From: Ceratothoa steindachneri
Lineage: Eukaryota > Arthropoda > Malacostraca > Isopoda > Cymothoidae
DNA length: 64,000 bases
Reading direction: 5' to 3'
NCBI GenBank assembly: GCA_963969495.1
Contig: OZ018324.1
Location: forward strand, 138,008,355 to 138,072,354
The notes beneath the pieces are model-generated. The model ran no database searches. It was not told the origin of the DNA and saw nothing but the letters and a program-made list of their open reading frames with translations. Position numbers and translations under genes: made by a program. Positions 1 to 10,272 of this stretch are shown here, in pieces (the stretch's first letter is position 1; every line of letters starts with the position of its first letter).

Positions 1-36
<36 letters not shown>
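1..36. repeat. (TA)n microsatellite at window edge
   Basis: The window opens inside an uninterrupted TA dinucleotide run, so the full repeat is longer than seen here. It has no coding content. Confidence 0.95.
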
Positions 37-39
<3 letters not shown>

Positions 40-900
40 CTGAAACCACTGTATAGGGGTCAAAAGTTTAATTTACGAGACTAGTTTCAGTATGTAGTTT
101 TCAGTCGTATATATATACATATACCATTATATTTATTTGATGTCAGGTATAGTTGGGTCCTTTTTGTAGTGAAAACCGAGATTCTTAATTACTATCCTTA
201 TCTTTCTCTGGTGACAGATGAAGTTGGGTTATTTTTTGTTTGAAAGAACTCTTTTTCTTTTCAAGTTACCCCCCCTCCCCCCACAAGTAAGTTGTTCAGT
301 AACCAGTTTGCCAAGTTCGTTCAAGGATATCCAAAGAAAGTTGAACAAATTTTATTTTTTTGATTGATCATTTTTTGTGGTGACCATTTTTTTCAAAGTT
401 TTATTTTCGTTGTGTGTTGGTTTTTGGAAGGGAACGATCTCCCCTTAAACCCCAACTAATTCCCGCGCAGGGTTAGAAGACTGTAATCGTTGGTCACATA
501 GAGATCAAGTTTTGATTTATTTTCTATGTTATTTACTTTATTGCGTGGAATCTGTAACAAAATCACCGTTAGGAGTTTTTTTACGATCGTCAGAGCTTAA
601 TAATCTTTTCCGTAAGTTCCTTGGGTGCGCCGAGCGGTCAGACGCGCATTTACACCAACAAGATGTCCTCATTTGAGCGTTTCCATCAACAAGGAGAGAT
701 CCCTGGGTTGTCAGGCAATGATCTAGTTCTATATGTCCAAAAAGAAGAAAGAAATGAACGGGCAGTAAAACGAGAAAAAGAACTAATTGAAGCTTTATAA
801 TTATATACATTTGTAGAAATTCTAATGAATAAACTGCCTTATGCTGTCCAAAAGAGCCACTAAGGCGCCACAAAACTCCAGGAGCGAACGACGGGATTCT
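37..900. other. no gene recognised
   Basis: This AT-rich stretch holds pyrimidine runs near 270-285 and a short minus-strand open frame at 538-873 that resembles no family I know. I see no splice-bounded coding exon or element ends here. Confidence 0.5.
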
Positions 901-1149
901 ACCCTGGGACGGTAAGTGGTTTCTTCATCTTCTCCCACGAGGTATATAGTTCCGCCGGAGCCCACGACACCCGAGCTTCGTAGGCAGGCCCGCGAGTCCA
1001 TAAATATTAGCGAAATGGCCCCTAACCCCCGAGAGAGTTCCGCAATCCCTGGTCAATCCTTTGTCACAGGCCTCGGGCTTTCAGCCCGCACAGGATATAC
1101 CGCGCCGAATCACAGCGGCCCGATGTCACCCCTGACTGGGAACCCGTAG

Positions 1150-1820
1150 GTTCACAGCTACAAGCGCGTATAACAACCCCCAGCAGCTCTCTACGTACAC
1201 GGGACATAGAGGAATTAAGAACCCTGTTTAGTCTCCACCCTCTCCGAGACCACCTGTTTAGGCAGAAGTAGGCGCACCTAAATACTCGGTTAGGTCTTTA
1301 CTATCTACAAAGACTGGTAAACTAGTCCTACGCCCTGGAAGACGCCCACCTTCAGTCGTCTCAGGCAGTAGGAAATGAGATTGACCCCGTGATCTACAAT
1401 AGGAAAGCGCTGGTGCGGCAGTATACATCCAATGCAAACAGGAATGCAGGACATGCGGCTCCGATGCGAGGTAGGGGTGGAAGAAGAAGACGCTCTAGAG
1501 CGCGAAAGAAGGACTGAGTGGGAGGAAGAATGCATGGCCATAGAGGAATTCCTCTTTGGTTCCACTCCACCTTCACCCCCCCCCGCCCCTGCATTAATAT
1601 TCTTTCTCAAAAGAGCCACTTCCCTATTGACGTGGAGGTTGGGGAGGCAGACGACCGCGGCGTTGCTTACCATCCCCCCATTATTCCCCACCCCCTCAGA
1701 TTCCTTGCCTAGCAGACGCTCATGTCTTGGACGAGGACTGGATAGAATTAGTGGACTTTCAGTTGACGGAACAGGAGCGTTCGTTGGCTTGGGACACTGG
1801 AATCGCTGCGCGGCCTCCCA
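1150..1820 (+). other. decayed 5' part of the RT element
   Basis: Several overlapping short frames on both strands compete here, none recognisable. A purine-rich segment at 1470-1560 encodes an acidic stretch on the + strand. Its position just before the RT suggests former gag/linker sequence; this is inference. Confidence 0.35.
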
Positions 1821-3096
1821 TTGCTATCGAACATGGCAAAGGCCGCGGCTAACCAGGGAGTTAAGGTCTTCCTAGGCAGATACAGCAACTTTGAAACAAC
1901 AGACGCGGCATTGATGGACAATATCAGAACACTAATGGATTCCCAAGTTCTGGAACCGTCAGAAGAAGTTACATGCGCACACCGACTCCTTTTAGTACCA
2001 CGCAACGAGACAGAGGACAGGGTCGTCTATGACATATCCCCTCTGTCCGAGTTGGGTTGTTATTCCCCACCTTCATTTAAACTCCCTCCCATTGTCAAAG
2101 TGTTGAAGGAAGCAGCCCCAGGAACGTTTGCTATCAGAATCGACGTCAGAAACGGTTTTTAACACATTCCCATACACCCCAACGCGAGGAGGTGTTTCGG
2201 GATGAAGTGCCAGGGCTCCACGTACAGATTCAAGAAATTACCCATGGGATTCTCAGGTAGTCCTTTAATCATGCAAATGTGCATGGCCCCCATCATGTCC
2301 AACCTAGCCGAGAGAATGAACTGTGTTGCCTACACATACTTAGATGATGTGCTCTTTCTCGGCACGTCCTCAGACTTAGAGAAACTCAAGGAAGTCATCA
2401 CAAGTACGAGTCTGCATATAAACACAAAGAAGAGTACCCTAACCCCCACCTGCTAGCTAACGTACCTGGGGGTCGAAATTTACCTCCGAGCAAAAGATTC
2501 CCGGCTCAGAAAGAGTATGAGCCAGCGGGTTTGCTACGCCCTGGACTTGGACCCAAAGGTCCCCTTGCCATCGGATTTCTGGGAAAGGCTAGGAGGCCTT
2601 CTCAACTTCGTCTGCAGTGCCACGTCGTTGCCCTTTTTCTGGACACAAATGGTCTACCGTAGCTGTCCCAGAGTCTCGTTGCTGAAGACCCTACTCTCGT
2701 CGTCCTGGGTCCCCTGGTTTCCCTCGGAGTTCACGTGGGGCCACGCTTATGCAGATGCATTTGAACATGCCCTCGGGTAGGTTTCCCCCAGAGGCCACAT
2801 GTTTGGTTGGGTTCTATGTCATCCATGTCGTGCATACATAGGGGAATTTGTTGCTCTTTTAAAAACTATTATTGCCAAGCAATATGCACTGCCCTACGGG
2901 GATTCCACGTCCTCTATATTCTTAGTTAACAAAAAAAATCCTTAATTGTTTGTTATTTAGTGTACCTAACCATATTTTGTTTGCCTACGATTATATTTTG
3001 GTTCATAGGCGACCATTGGCGACCCGAGTGGAATCCGGCAGACCTTCCGTCACGGCCTAATAATTGGGGCGCGGGAGTGACCTCACTGACTCTGAT

Positions 3097-3131
3097 TGAC
3101 GTCATGACTCCCATAGTCTCGACTATAAAAG
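3097..3131 (+). promoter_or_regulatory. CRE-like site plus TATA box
   Basis: A perfect TGACGTCA palindrome (CRE/ATF consensus) at 3097-3104 stands 19 bases before TATAAAAG at 3124-3131. This is a textbook RNA polymerase II core promoter layout, with start expected near 3155-3160. It overlaps the coding 3' end of the RT element, as happens when an LTR or terminal repeat begins inside or just after pol. It could have driven either a downstream copy of that element or the small frame at 3442. Activity is untested. Confidence 0.6.
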
Positions 3132-3441
3132 GCCGGTCTGATTACCGGAGGGGATTCGCTGGGCGAATTTTTCGTACGCAGTAGCATTGCCTTACTACCT
3201 TTCGAAGAGCGTTGTAAACTCACGCGTGCTTAAAGAAAGAGAGACTTTTGAGCCTTCGCCACCTAAGAACGCGACTGTCCTGGGTATCTTTAGGAGCCTA
3301 GTTTGATCTGCAAAGATTTTCTCTGAATCTTTTCGCTGCGAAAGAAGAAAAATGATGGGCTAAAAACCCTCATTGCTCCCGTCCATCGACCTGCGTGTGA
3401 ACCTGCTCGGATGACTGCCCTTCATTAATTTCGTCTTAACT

Positions 3442-3609
3442 ATGTCGGCCACTTGGACTGGCATAATTAAGGGCTTGCGTGGAAACTGGTTTGAGGCCTA
3501 TCCCACAGCAGAAGCACAAGTCAGAAATTTTCTCGAATTTGGGGCAAAACTGCGAGTCCCGGACGGAGGAGAAATCCTCATCGCCCGGGGGACCCAGCCA
3601 GAATCATAG
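3442..3609 (+). CDS. small ORF (55 aa) downstream of the TATA promoter, unknown
   Basis: ATG at 3442 opens a 55-residue frame ending in TAG at 3607-3609. The product starts MSATWTGIIKG and has no motif I recognise. It lies about 280 bases after the predicted transcription start of the TATA promoter at 3124 and 364 bases before LINE ORF1. It may be the first (gag-like) frame of another copy of the upstream retroelement, cut off by the LINE insertion, or chance. Function unknown. Confidence 0.3.
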   Translation: MSATWTGIIKGLRGNWFEAYPTAEAQVRNFLEFGAKLRVPDGGEILIARGTQPES

Positions 3610-3973
3610 AGGGAGTTACACCCGTCTCTATGTAGTTGGATGCAGTTTTGGCGTACGTACGCGTGAGGGGGTGGCACAAACTTAGCGGTCGTTGATTCGG
3701 CCGCTATGCATTAAGTCCACCAAGCTCAACCCTCTGAGGTCCCCACTCGAGAACCATCCCCCATCCATCATCACCCATAATCCCGGCACCATCCGAGCGG
3801 GGAAACAACAGGAAACTGGATGGGAGCACTCTTCTCACGTCAGAGTCCAAATCAACCCTTGGCTTTACCTCCTTTACCACTTGTCACTTATTTTTTCATA
3901 TACAACATTTAACATATATTTTTACACAAAGTAAGAAGAAACTCAAGAAAGAAGAGAGAAGACGTCGGCGACG
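3610..3973 (+). other. probable LINE 5' UTR or junction sequence
   Basis: No convincing gene. The 3692-3934 frame is low in complexity at its end. The junction between the upstream RT element and the Jockey-like LINE must lie here or slightly upstream, but no exact boundary can be read. Confidence 0.4.
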
Positions 3974-5230
3974 ATGGAGGCCCTCTCTAAGAGGGTCCCC
4001 CTACGGACCTTACCCGGAAAAAAGACCCCAGAAAAAAAGACCGTTTGCGAATCCTTATTTGCAAATTTGAGGATCGCCCTCATCAAGTTAATTGACATAC
4101 CAAATGGTTTCATCGCCATGTGCGGTGAAACCAAGGACATCGACCGGCTCCTATCTGACGAGGGGGCCGAAGTACTTAAACAAATGGACCTGGACGCCAA
4201 AACCCCGCCAGCGATCTCCGCGAATAGAAGCATTATTTGCCGTAAAGTAGAGAGCTGGGTTGGCGAAAACTTCCCTGCAGAAATAAAAATGGAAATCGAG
4301 AAGAACCACAATTGGGCGAAGATAAGGGAGGTGATCAAGTTCAGAGATCACACCCACGTCTTCAAGGTAACATTTAATACAACCGAAATGGCCCACAAGG
4401 CGGCAACCGAGGGACTCCTCATTTTCAATATGAGGATCCCAGGATCAAACATCGAGCACGAGAAATATCACAATATTCAAATGTGCTTCGTATGTTATGC
4501 CCTCGAAAATCATACAACCGCTAATTGTCCCCCAAAAGGCACAACTTGCTGCAGTGAATGTGCCACGCAAGGTCATCGCTATGACGCCTGTAAAAGCCAG
4601 GAGAAAAAATGCATGAACTGCAAGGGGCCCCATCGAACGATGGCCCTGAACTGCCCAAAAAGAAAAGACATAATTAGAAAAAAGGAAGAGGAAGAAAAGA
4701 AGAAGAAAAGCTGCACCTACGCGAGCACTTTAAAGAAAAGTGAAGGGATAGCCTCAACAATGGCAACTCCCTCACAGATGGTCTTTACAAACGACCTCAG
4801 TGCGAAGATCCTAATTTGCATTACTCATGCAAACGTGGCAAACGCGGTCAAACCCGAATGCTACAACCGGGTATTGAACGCGCTGCTAAAGGCCAACAAC
4901 CTACCTTCCATCATCGTTCCTGATGATCCAGAATGCTCTAAGGCATTCAAAGATAGTGTCATTAAGAACAATAGCACCGAAGCAAAAGCCACAGGACTTA
5001 AACAAGTCATAGAATCTCCCCCATCGGAAGAATCAGAAGAAGAGGACGAAGTAAATGACGACGAAGAAACCACATCTTTGGATAGTGACGAGGGCCCATG
5101 CACTCGCACTAGAGCGACGAAGAGTCGATCAAAAACTCCCAGTCCTCCCCCGAAGAAGGAAAAGCCTGGGCACCCTAGACCCGCCCCACAGGCCCCCAAG
5201 AGTAAGAAAATAAAGAAGAAACATAGGTAA
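3974..5230 (+). CDS. LINE ORF1 (gag-like nucleic-acid-binding protein), Jockey-like
   Basis: Intact 418-residue frame. The centre, about residues 168-220, carries three zinc knuckles in a row: C-x2-C variants around CFVC, CSECATQGHRYDAC and CMNCKGPHRTMALNC. A lysine/glutamate-rich segment (KKEEEEKKKKS) follows, then an acidic serine-rich region and a proline/lysine-rich basic tail. Triple CCHC knuckles with a basic C terminus are the hallmark of ORF1 proteins of Jockey/I/R1-type LINEs, which coat the element RNA and carry it to target DNA. ORF2 starts only 11 bases after the stop, the usual tight spacing. No stop or frameshift is visible, so ORF1 may still be expressed although ORF2 is broken. 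Confidence 0.88.
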   Translation: MEALSKRVPLRTLPGKKTPEKKTVCESLFANLRIALIKLIDIPNGFIAMCGETKDIDRLLSDEGAEVLKQMDLDAKTPPAISANRSIICRKVESWVGENFPAEIKMEIEKNHNWAKIREVIKFRDHTHVFKVTFNTTEMAHKAATEGLLIFNMRIPGSNIEHEKYHNIQMCFVCYALENHTTANCPPKGTTCCSECATQGHRYDACKSQEKKCMNCKGPHRTMALNCPKRKDIIRKKEEEEKKKKSCTYASTLKKSEGIASTMATPSQMVFTNDLSAKILICITHANVANAVKPECYNRVLNALLKANNLPSIIVPDDPECSKAFKDSVIKNNSTEAKATGLKQVIESPPSEESEEEDEVNDDEETTSLDSDEGPCTRTRATKSRSKTPSPPPKKEKPGHPRPAPQAPKSKKIKKKHR

Positions 5231-5241
5231 CTCATCTCACC

Positions 5242-7980
5242 ATGGAGCGGAACTCACTAAGAATCATGGAAATCAACACCAATGGCTGGACAACAAAAAG
5301 AACTCTCTACGGAAACGTGTTCAGGGAAATAGATGCAGATGTCATCTTGATTTCTGAACACGGGATTGACACTCGTCATTCTGAAATGAAGATCTGGAAC
5401 TACGACGTACTAGTCACTAATTACTCTCAAGAGCGGTACGACGGTGCCGCCATCGACATCAAAAGAGGGATTAAGTATAAACCCATAAGAAACTTGGAAG
5501 AATCCTATCTTGCAATAGAGGTCGAACTCGATATAGGAAAGCTGGTCATCGCCACCGGGTACCAGCCGCCGAGACGAGAATATTTACCTATTCATTCTCT
5601 CTCTGGCCTATTTGGAAGAAGGACCCCCACCATATTAATCGGGGACCATAATGCTAGATGTCGGGATTCTGGGTACAGGACCTTCAACGGAATCGGAAGG
5701 TGCCTGGAAACTATGATGGACCGAAACATGGTCCATAGAATAGGCCCGGACTTCCAAACCTATACTCGAGGAAGAAGTGCCACAAAACCAGACATTTGTC
5801 TGGCTAATCGTCAGCTGCCGTTCAATTACTACATGGAACCAGTCCAGGTACCATGTAGTGATCAGATAGGGATCCTACTCACTATCAATAGGAACCCTAT
5901 ACAAGTCCCAGCTCCAGTCAGAAAAGACTACAGGAGAGCCGACTGGGCACGGTACGCTGGTCTCCTCGAGGCCTATCGCCCACCAGATCTGGACGAAGCA
6001 ATTCTCGAGGAGATAGACGAGGCACTCGACGACCTCAACGAACATCTAATTGTTGCAGATAGGGCTTGCATCCCCAAAACCCAGTATAAAACCATCTCCT
6101 CATACAGGTGGACTGGGTATATGAAAGAACTTTACAGAGAATTGAGAGTCATGTACGAGTTAAATATAACAAATGCAACATTTGACTCGCTACAACGATG
6201 TAGAGAGATCAAGGAAGAGCTCAACCAGTTGATCCTCGAACAACAACAGAGATAATGGGACGATGCGATTGAGAGCCTCGATCAAGATGCATCTCCCAAG
6301 GACTTTTGGAAGAAAGTCAAAAGTCTCAGAGGATCATCTGGAAAAAAGAAGAATATGGAAATCCAAAAAGAAGATGGATCCATTGAAACTGCAGAAAATA
6401 TCATCGAAGTGATATTCCGACGTTATTGGGAAAAAATCTTCAGCATATCGGAAGATGAAAACGAAGATTTTGATATAGAGTTCGAAAATAACATCGTAGA
6501 CGAGCTTAACACGGAAATACATCGAACTCATCCTCATCACCAGGTGGATAGACTGCGTGACGGAGACGCCGAGATCACAGAAGAAGAGATCCTTGGCGCA
6601 CTCCGCTCATTCCGACAGAAAGCCCCAGGCCAATCGGGGCTTACGAAGCTTAACTTCGAAAAGGCACCAGCCAACATCATCGAAGGAATGAGACGAATTT
6701 TCAACGCATGTCTGAATACAGGGTACTTTCCAGATGCTTACAAAACGGCAAAAATGATCTTTTTGCCCAAGCACGGAAAGGACCCTACGTTGAGAGAGAG
6801 CTACCGCCCAATTTCACTCCTGGAATTTGGCGGGAAGCTATTTGAAAAGATCCTCAACGGAAGACTGGTGTCTCACCTGGAATAAATCTCCCTCTACAAC
6901 CCTTGCCAATTCGGGTTTAGAAAGAAGCGAAGTACGGAAATGGCAATTAATGTCATAACGGAAAAGCTTTCCCAAGCCAAACGGGACAGGAGTTATGTGG
7001 ATATCGTTTGTCGGGATGTGTCAGAGGCGTTTGATAAGGTGTGGCAGCGGGGCATGCAGTATAAGATCTTACGGCTGGGTCTAAGTGAAAACTTAGAAAG
7101 AACTCTCTGTGACTATGTCATGGAGAGAGCGGCGTATGTCAGTCTAGGGTGCACGGACGGACCAAAGTTTCCGCTCACTGCGGGCCTCCCGCAGGGGGGG
7201 TGTCTGTCCCCCACCCTTTACTTGATATACACCGCGGACGTCCCAGACCCTGTGTACTCCAATTCCCTCAATATTCAATACGCCGATGATTTCAGCCAGA
7301 TAATCGTATCTCCATGGAGGAATGCGCCGTGGCAAGCTCGCATGACAGCGATGGAAATCGCGAACCTTAATAACTACGAGGCTCAGTGGAAAATAAGAAC
7401 AAACCAAGAGAAATTCAAGGTGGTCCCCATCGGACGCACCTCAAGGGCAGACGTGCGTGTGGGGGATACGCGATACCCCTACACCAACGAATGCAATGTA
7501 CTCGGTATGAAAATCACCTCTACCGGGTACAAAAAGCACGTCGAAGAAAGAATTTCTCGAGCCTCGTCCGCTGTCAGAACTCTATATAGTTTCAGAAATC
7601 TACGTGAAAGCAACAAGAAGAAGATCTACAATGCCCTTGTAAGATCTACGTTGCTTTACCCCGCCTGCACCCTCTCATGTGTCTCAAAAACACAAAAGAG
7701 GCGTCTTCAAGTAGTGCAAAATAAATGCATGTACCTAATAACGGGTACACGCAGGCATGAAAGAAGACGGCAAGAAGACGTGCACAGAGAAGCGGGGATA
7801 ATTCCCATTAACAAAGTCATTGAAGAACGGACCCGGAAAATGCAGGATCTGGTTAATCGTGAACTGAGTGATGAAATCACCCAGATGATTAACCAGAACA
7901 GAAGAGCTGATTGTCGCCCCAGATTCCCCAGCTCCGCCAACCGAGTGGCTGGCGGAGACGAAGTGCCGTTCTATGCGTAA
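5242..7980 (+). pseudogene. LINE ORF2 (endonuclease + reverse transcriptase) with two in-frame stops
   Basis: One frame of 913 codons is interrupted only by TAA at 6253-6255 and TAA at 6883-6885; all three pieces are in frame 1. The first piece is an APE-type endonuclease: EINTNGW, SEHGI, IGDHNA and a C-terminal SDQIG in place of the usual SDH. The second holds the RT N-terminal blocks (YRPISLLEFGGKLFEKIL). The third holds the palm: DVSEAFDKVW, GLPQGGCLSPTLY with the TAD(V/I)P signature typical of the Jockey clade, and the catalytic QYADD near 7277. It ends in a thumb-like region with RLQVVQNKCMYLITG. The element is nearly full length and the only visible breaks are these two nonsense codons, so it looks fairly young. 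Confidence 0.88.
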
Positions 7981-8375
7981 AATGAGAAAATACCTGTGAA
8001 AACAAGATAAAAAACAAGTATAAAGAAGAAAACTCGAAAAATTACTATGAAAACTTACCGAAATAGACTACCCTATCAAGACAAGAAAAAACCCCCGATT
8101 ACGACAAGAACTTCAATAGAAGAAGACACCCAAAGAAGAAAGAAAAAACAATAAAACTATTAAAACACACAAACAATAAAACAAAACAATAAGCACGCAC
8201 TTAAATATATTTCAAACATATACAAAGTAAGCAATGCACAACATAAACCATAAAAAACTAAAGTAGCTAAGACAAAGGGCTTGAACGCCATGATAATTAT
8301 AATTTTATAATTATTACAAAATTCGAACACAACAACAATGAATTCACGCAACCAAAAAAATAAATAAAAGTGATA
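7981..8375 (+). other. LINE 3' UTR, A-rich tail
   Basis: Strongly A-rich sequence follows the ORF2 stop and ends around a run near 8355-8370 (caaccaaaaaaataaataaa). This fits the 3' UTR and tail of a non-LTR element. The exact 3' end is not marked by a clear target duplication. Confidence 0.55.
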
Positions 8376-8776
8376 AGTCTGATCACCAGACCCTAGGCAT
8401 CTCTTTGCACCTCTACCACACTTCTTTCTCTCTTCTCCACTTGTCTATTTTCTCTATCTCTCCACACACCCTATCATCCTCCCCTCACATGCACCCCCAC
8501 TTAAACAAAGTCAAAGTCAAAGGAGGGGATTCGTTCGCTCGCCTTTACTTTCGTGTTAAGGCGCTTTCATAGACGCGCCTTTTGTATATAAACTATTTCA
8601 ATAAATAAAGGGGTGCACATGACGGTAAAGAGGCTAACATAAAGGGGTGACTTTGAAACCAGATTTTTGGACTGGTGGATTAGCTATCCTATAAATGTAA
8701 TCGACCAGTTCGAGGACGAAAGGATGTCACGCTGGACCTGAAGTAAAGCAGTTGTCTAATAATGCCACTACATTAA
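8376..8776. other. no gene; possible transcript-end sequence
   Basis: A pyrimidine-rich stretch (8400-8490) is followed by GC-richer sequence with overlapping AATAAA signals near 8599-8608. Nothing coding is recognised. Confidence 0.35.
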
Positions 8777-8781
8777 CCGTA

Positions 8782-8839
<58 letters not shown>
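8777..8839. repeat. (TA)n microsatellite
   Basis: About 30 uninterrupted TA units, ending before a cagcaaaaaatcc-like stretch. The open frame across it is an artefact of the repeat (alternating I/Y). Confidence 0.95.
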
Positions 8840-8842
<3 letters not shown>

Positions 8843-9840
8843 AAAAATCCAACAGGAAAATGAAAGGCGCATTCCAAGTACTTTCGAACTTGTTCAATCC
8901 ATTATCAAGGAATAACGAAAAAATTTACAAAGTTGGTTTATATATGAGAGATAGAAAACTAATGCCCCACCCATGTACAGCGAAAGGGCACAAAATAGAA
9001 ATATATTAGCAAAGACGGATATGAAGTATAAAACCAAATAGATAAGGTCTACTTCCGAAATTCCAATTGTGAGTACAGAATGTAGACATTTATGTCACTA
9101 AGATAACTACATACACACCTAATTGTGAATACATAAAAATAAACGAGAGAAACATAACTAAATTTATAAATCAAAGGGCTAAGATTTAAAATGGACAATT
9201 TCTGAATAAATAAGCCTTTTACTAACATAGTCCAGTTTAAAGAGGCCGGGGGATATATTAAAATTAGGCGAGGAATTAATGAATGAACATTCAACAATAT
9301 TTCTTTGAATAAAGTCATCAGATTTGTAAATAGATTTAGCCGAATTCCAAATCATAATGTGACTGATTTTTGATTAATGGACAAAGAAAACACTACTGGG
9401 AGTTTAAAAAAAGCATAGGGTAATGGAACAATTAGTCTGACTCAGTGTCAAAGATGGTTTCAGAAATTTTTCTCTGAAAACGTTAGTCTCAAGGCACCAT
9501 TTTTAGCTATTTTACTTATCTTTTACCATATGTATGTATGTTAAATTGATTTTATTATTAGCCGTATCCCCAAAAGGGTTAGGTTATGGTATTGATCTCA
9601 TACAACTATGAAAAATTTGATGGTACGTTCAAGGGAGAAATCATCACAGGTCACACTCGATTAAAAATTAAAACGTAAAATAATCCCTTGTAATTCGTGA
9701 GAATTTTAGAAATCGGCTAGTGAAGTAATCTGTTTCAATCTGCTGACTAAGCATTTGGTAATGCTTAGTAATCTATTTTCGAAAGTGAAATCTTTGTTGG
9801 TCAATAAGTCGCATATAATGAACGAAGACCGTTTTAGGTT
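8840..9840. other. no gene recognised
   Basis: AT-rich sequence without recognisable coding or element ends. Confidence 0.5.
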
Positions 9841-10272
9841 GCGTGCGACTGACTCTATATCTCACTAAGTCGGTTGATCGTCGGTCCGTTGGTCTCTGTT
9901 TTGAGTTTTCTTTATAATAACATTATAATTGAAAAAGTTCTCCCAAGGCTAGCCGGGGAATTATTTGGCAATAATATCATAACTTTCCGGTCGATTCTAA
10001 CGAGATTTAAAACCCTTATGTTGTTTTATATTCTCTTTCGAATGGTATAATGGCCATAGTCCTCTCGAGGTTGGCCGATGAAGTACTTAGCCCTAACCTC
10101 ATAACTATTCGGCCGATTTGACCGAAATTTGAAACTCTTATGTTTTTTTTATATTCTCTTTGAATGATATAATTGCCAAGGTCCTCTCAAGGTTACTCTG
10201 GGAATTTTTGAAGGTCGTAAGGTCATAAATCAGAAAAGTGAGAGCAAGCGACTTTGATTAGCAGACTTTGTT
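9841..10272 (+). repeat. composite ~120-bp-unit repeat, copy 1
   Basis: The 5' end reads gactctatatctcact followed by a CGGTT/GGTCGGT-type stretch. The body is about two units of a degenerate ~120-bp repeat; each carries a CGGCCGATT box, a TTGAAACYCTTATGTTG box, a TACATTCTCTTTCGAATG box and a CCAAGGTCCTC box. The 3' end reads gtgagagcaagcgac and agcagactttgtt. Copy 2 (13495-16056) has the same two ends with more units. Conserved ends with a variable number of internal units suggest a non-autonomous mobile element carrying a minisatellite (Helitron-like elements do this), but no hairpin or TSD is proven. Confidence 0.65.

Larger units (their letters stand above)
916..3184 (+). mobile_element. 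broken RT-RNase H retroelement of uncertain class
   Basis: A decayed pol region. Reading frame 3 carries a reverse transcriptase from about 1821. The finger block holds VVYDISPLSE, followed by the RIDVRNGF aspartate motif, LPMGFSGSP, and the catalytic YLDD near 2338-2349. A connection region and the RNase H start (YADAF near 2746) come next. The frame is broken by stops at 2160, 2454 and 2778. A shift to frame 2 before 2960 carries the RNase H end, NPADLPSR. A coding-like stretch at about 1689-1856 lies in another frame, so a further frameshift sits near 1856. The 916-1149 frame may be a gag-like remnant, but I do not recognise it. The very short palm, the RNase H fused directly behind it, and the YLDD box fit a DIRS-, LTR- or pararetrovirus-like RT better than a LINE. 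No integrase or tyrosine recombinase was seen. The copy is dead. Confidence 0.75.

Noticed and set aside
8660..8760. Hammerhead-like string (gacgaaaggatgtc)
   Set aside because: The CUGAUGA core and the required three-stem layout are absent.
8752..9009. 85-residue frame across the TA repeat
   Set aside because: Generated by the microsatellite; flanks do not resemble a protein.
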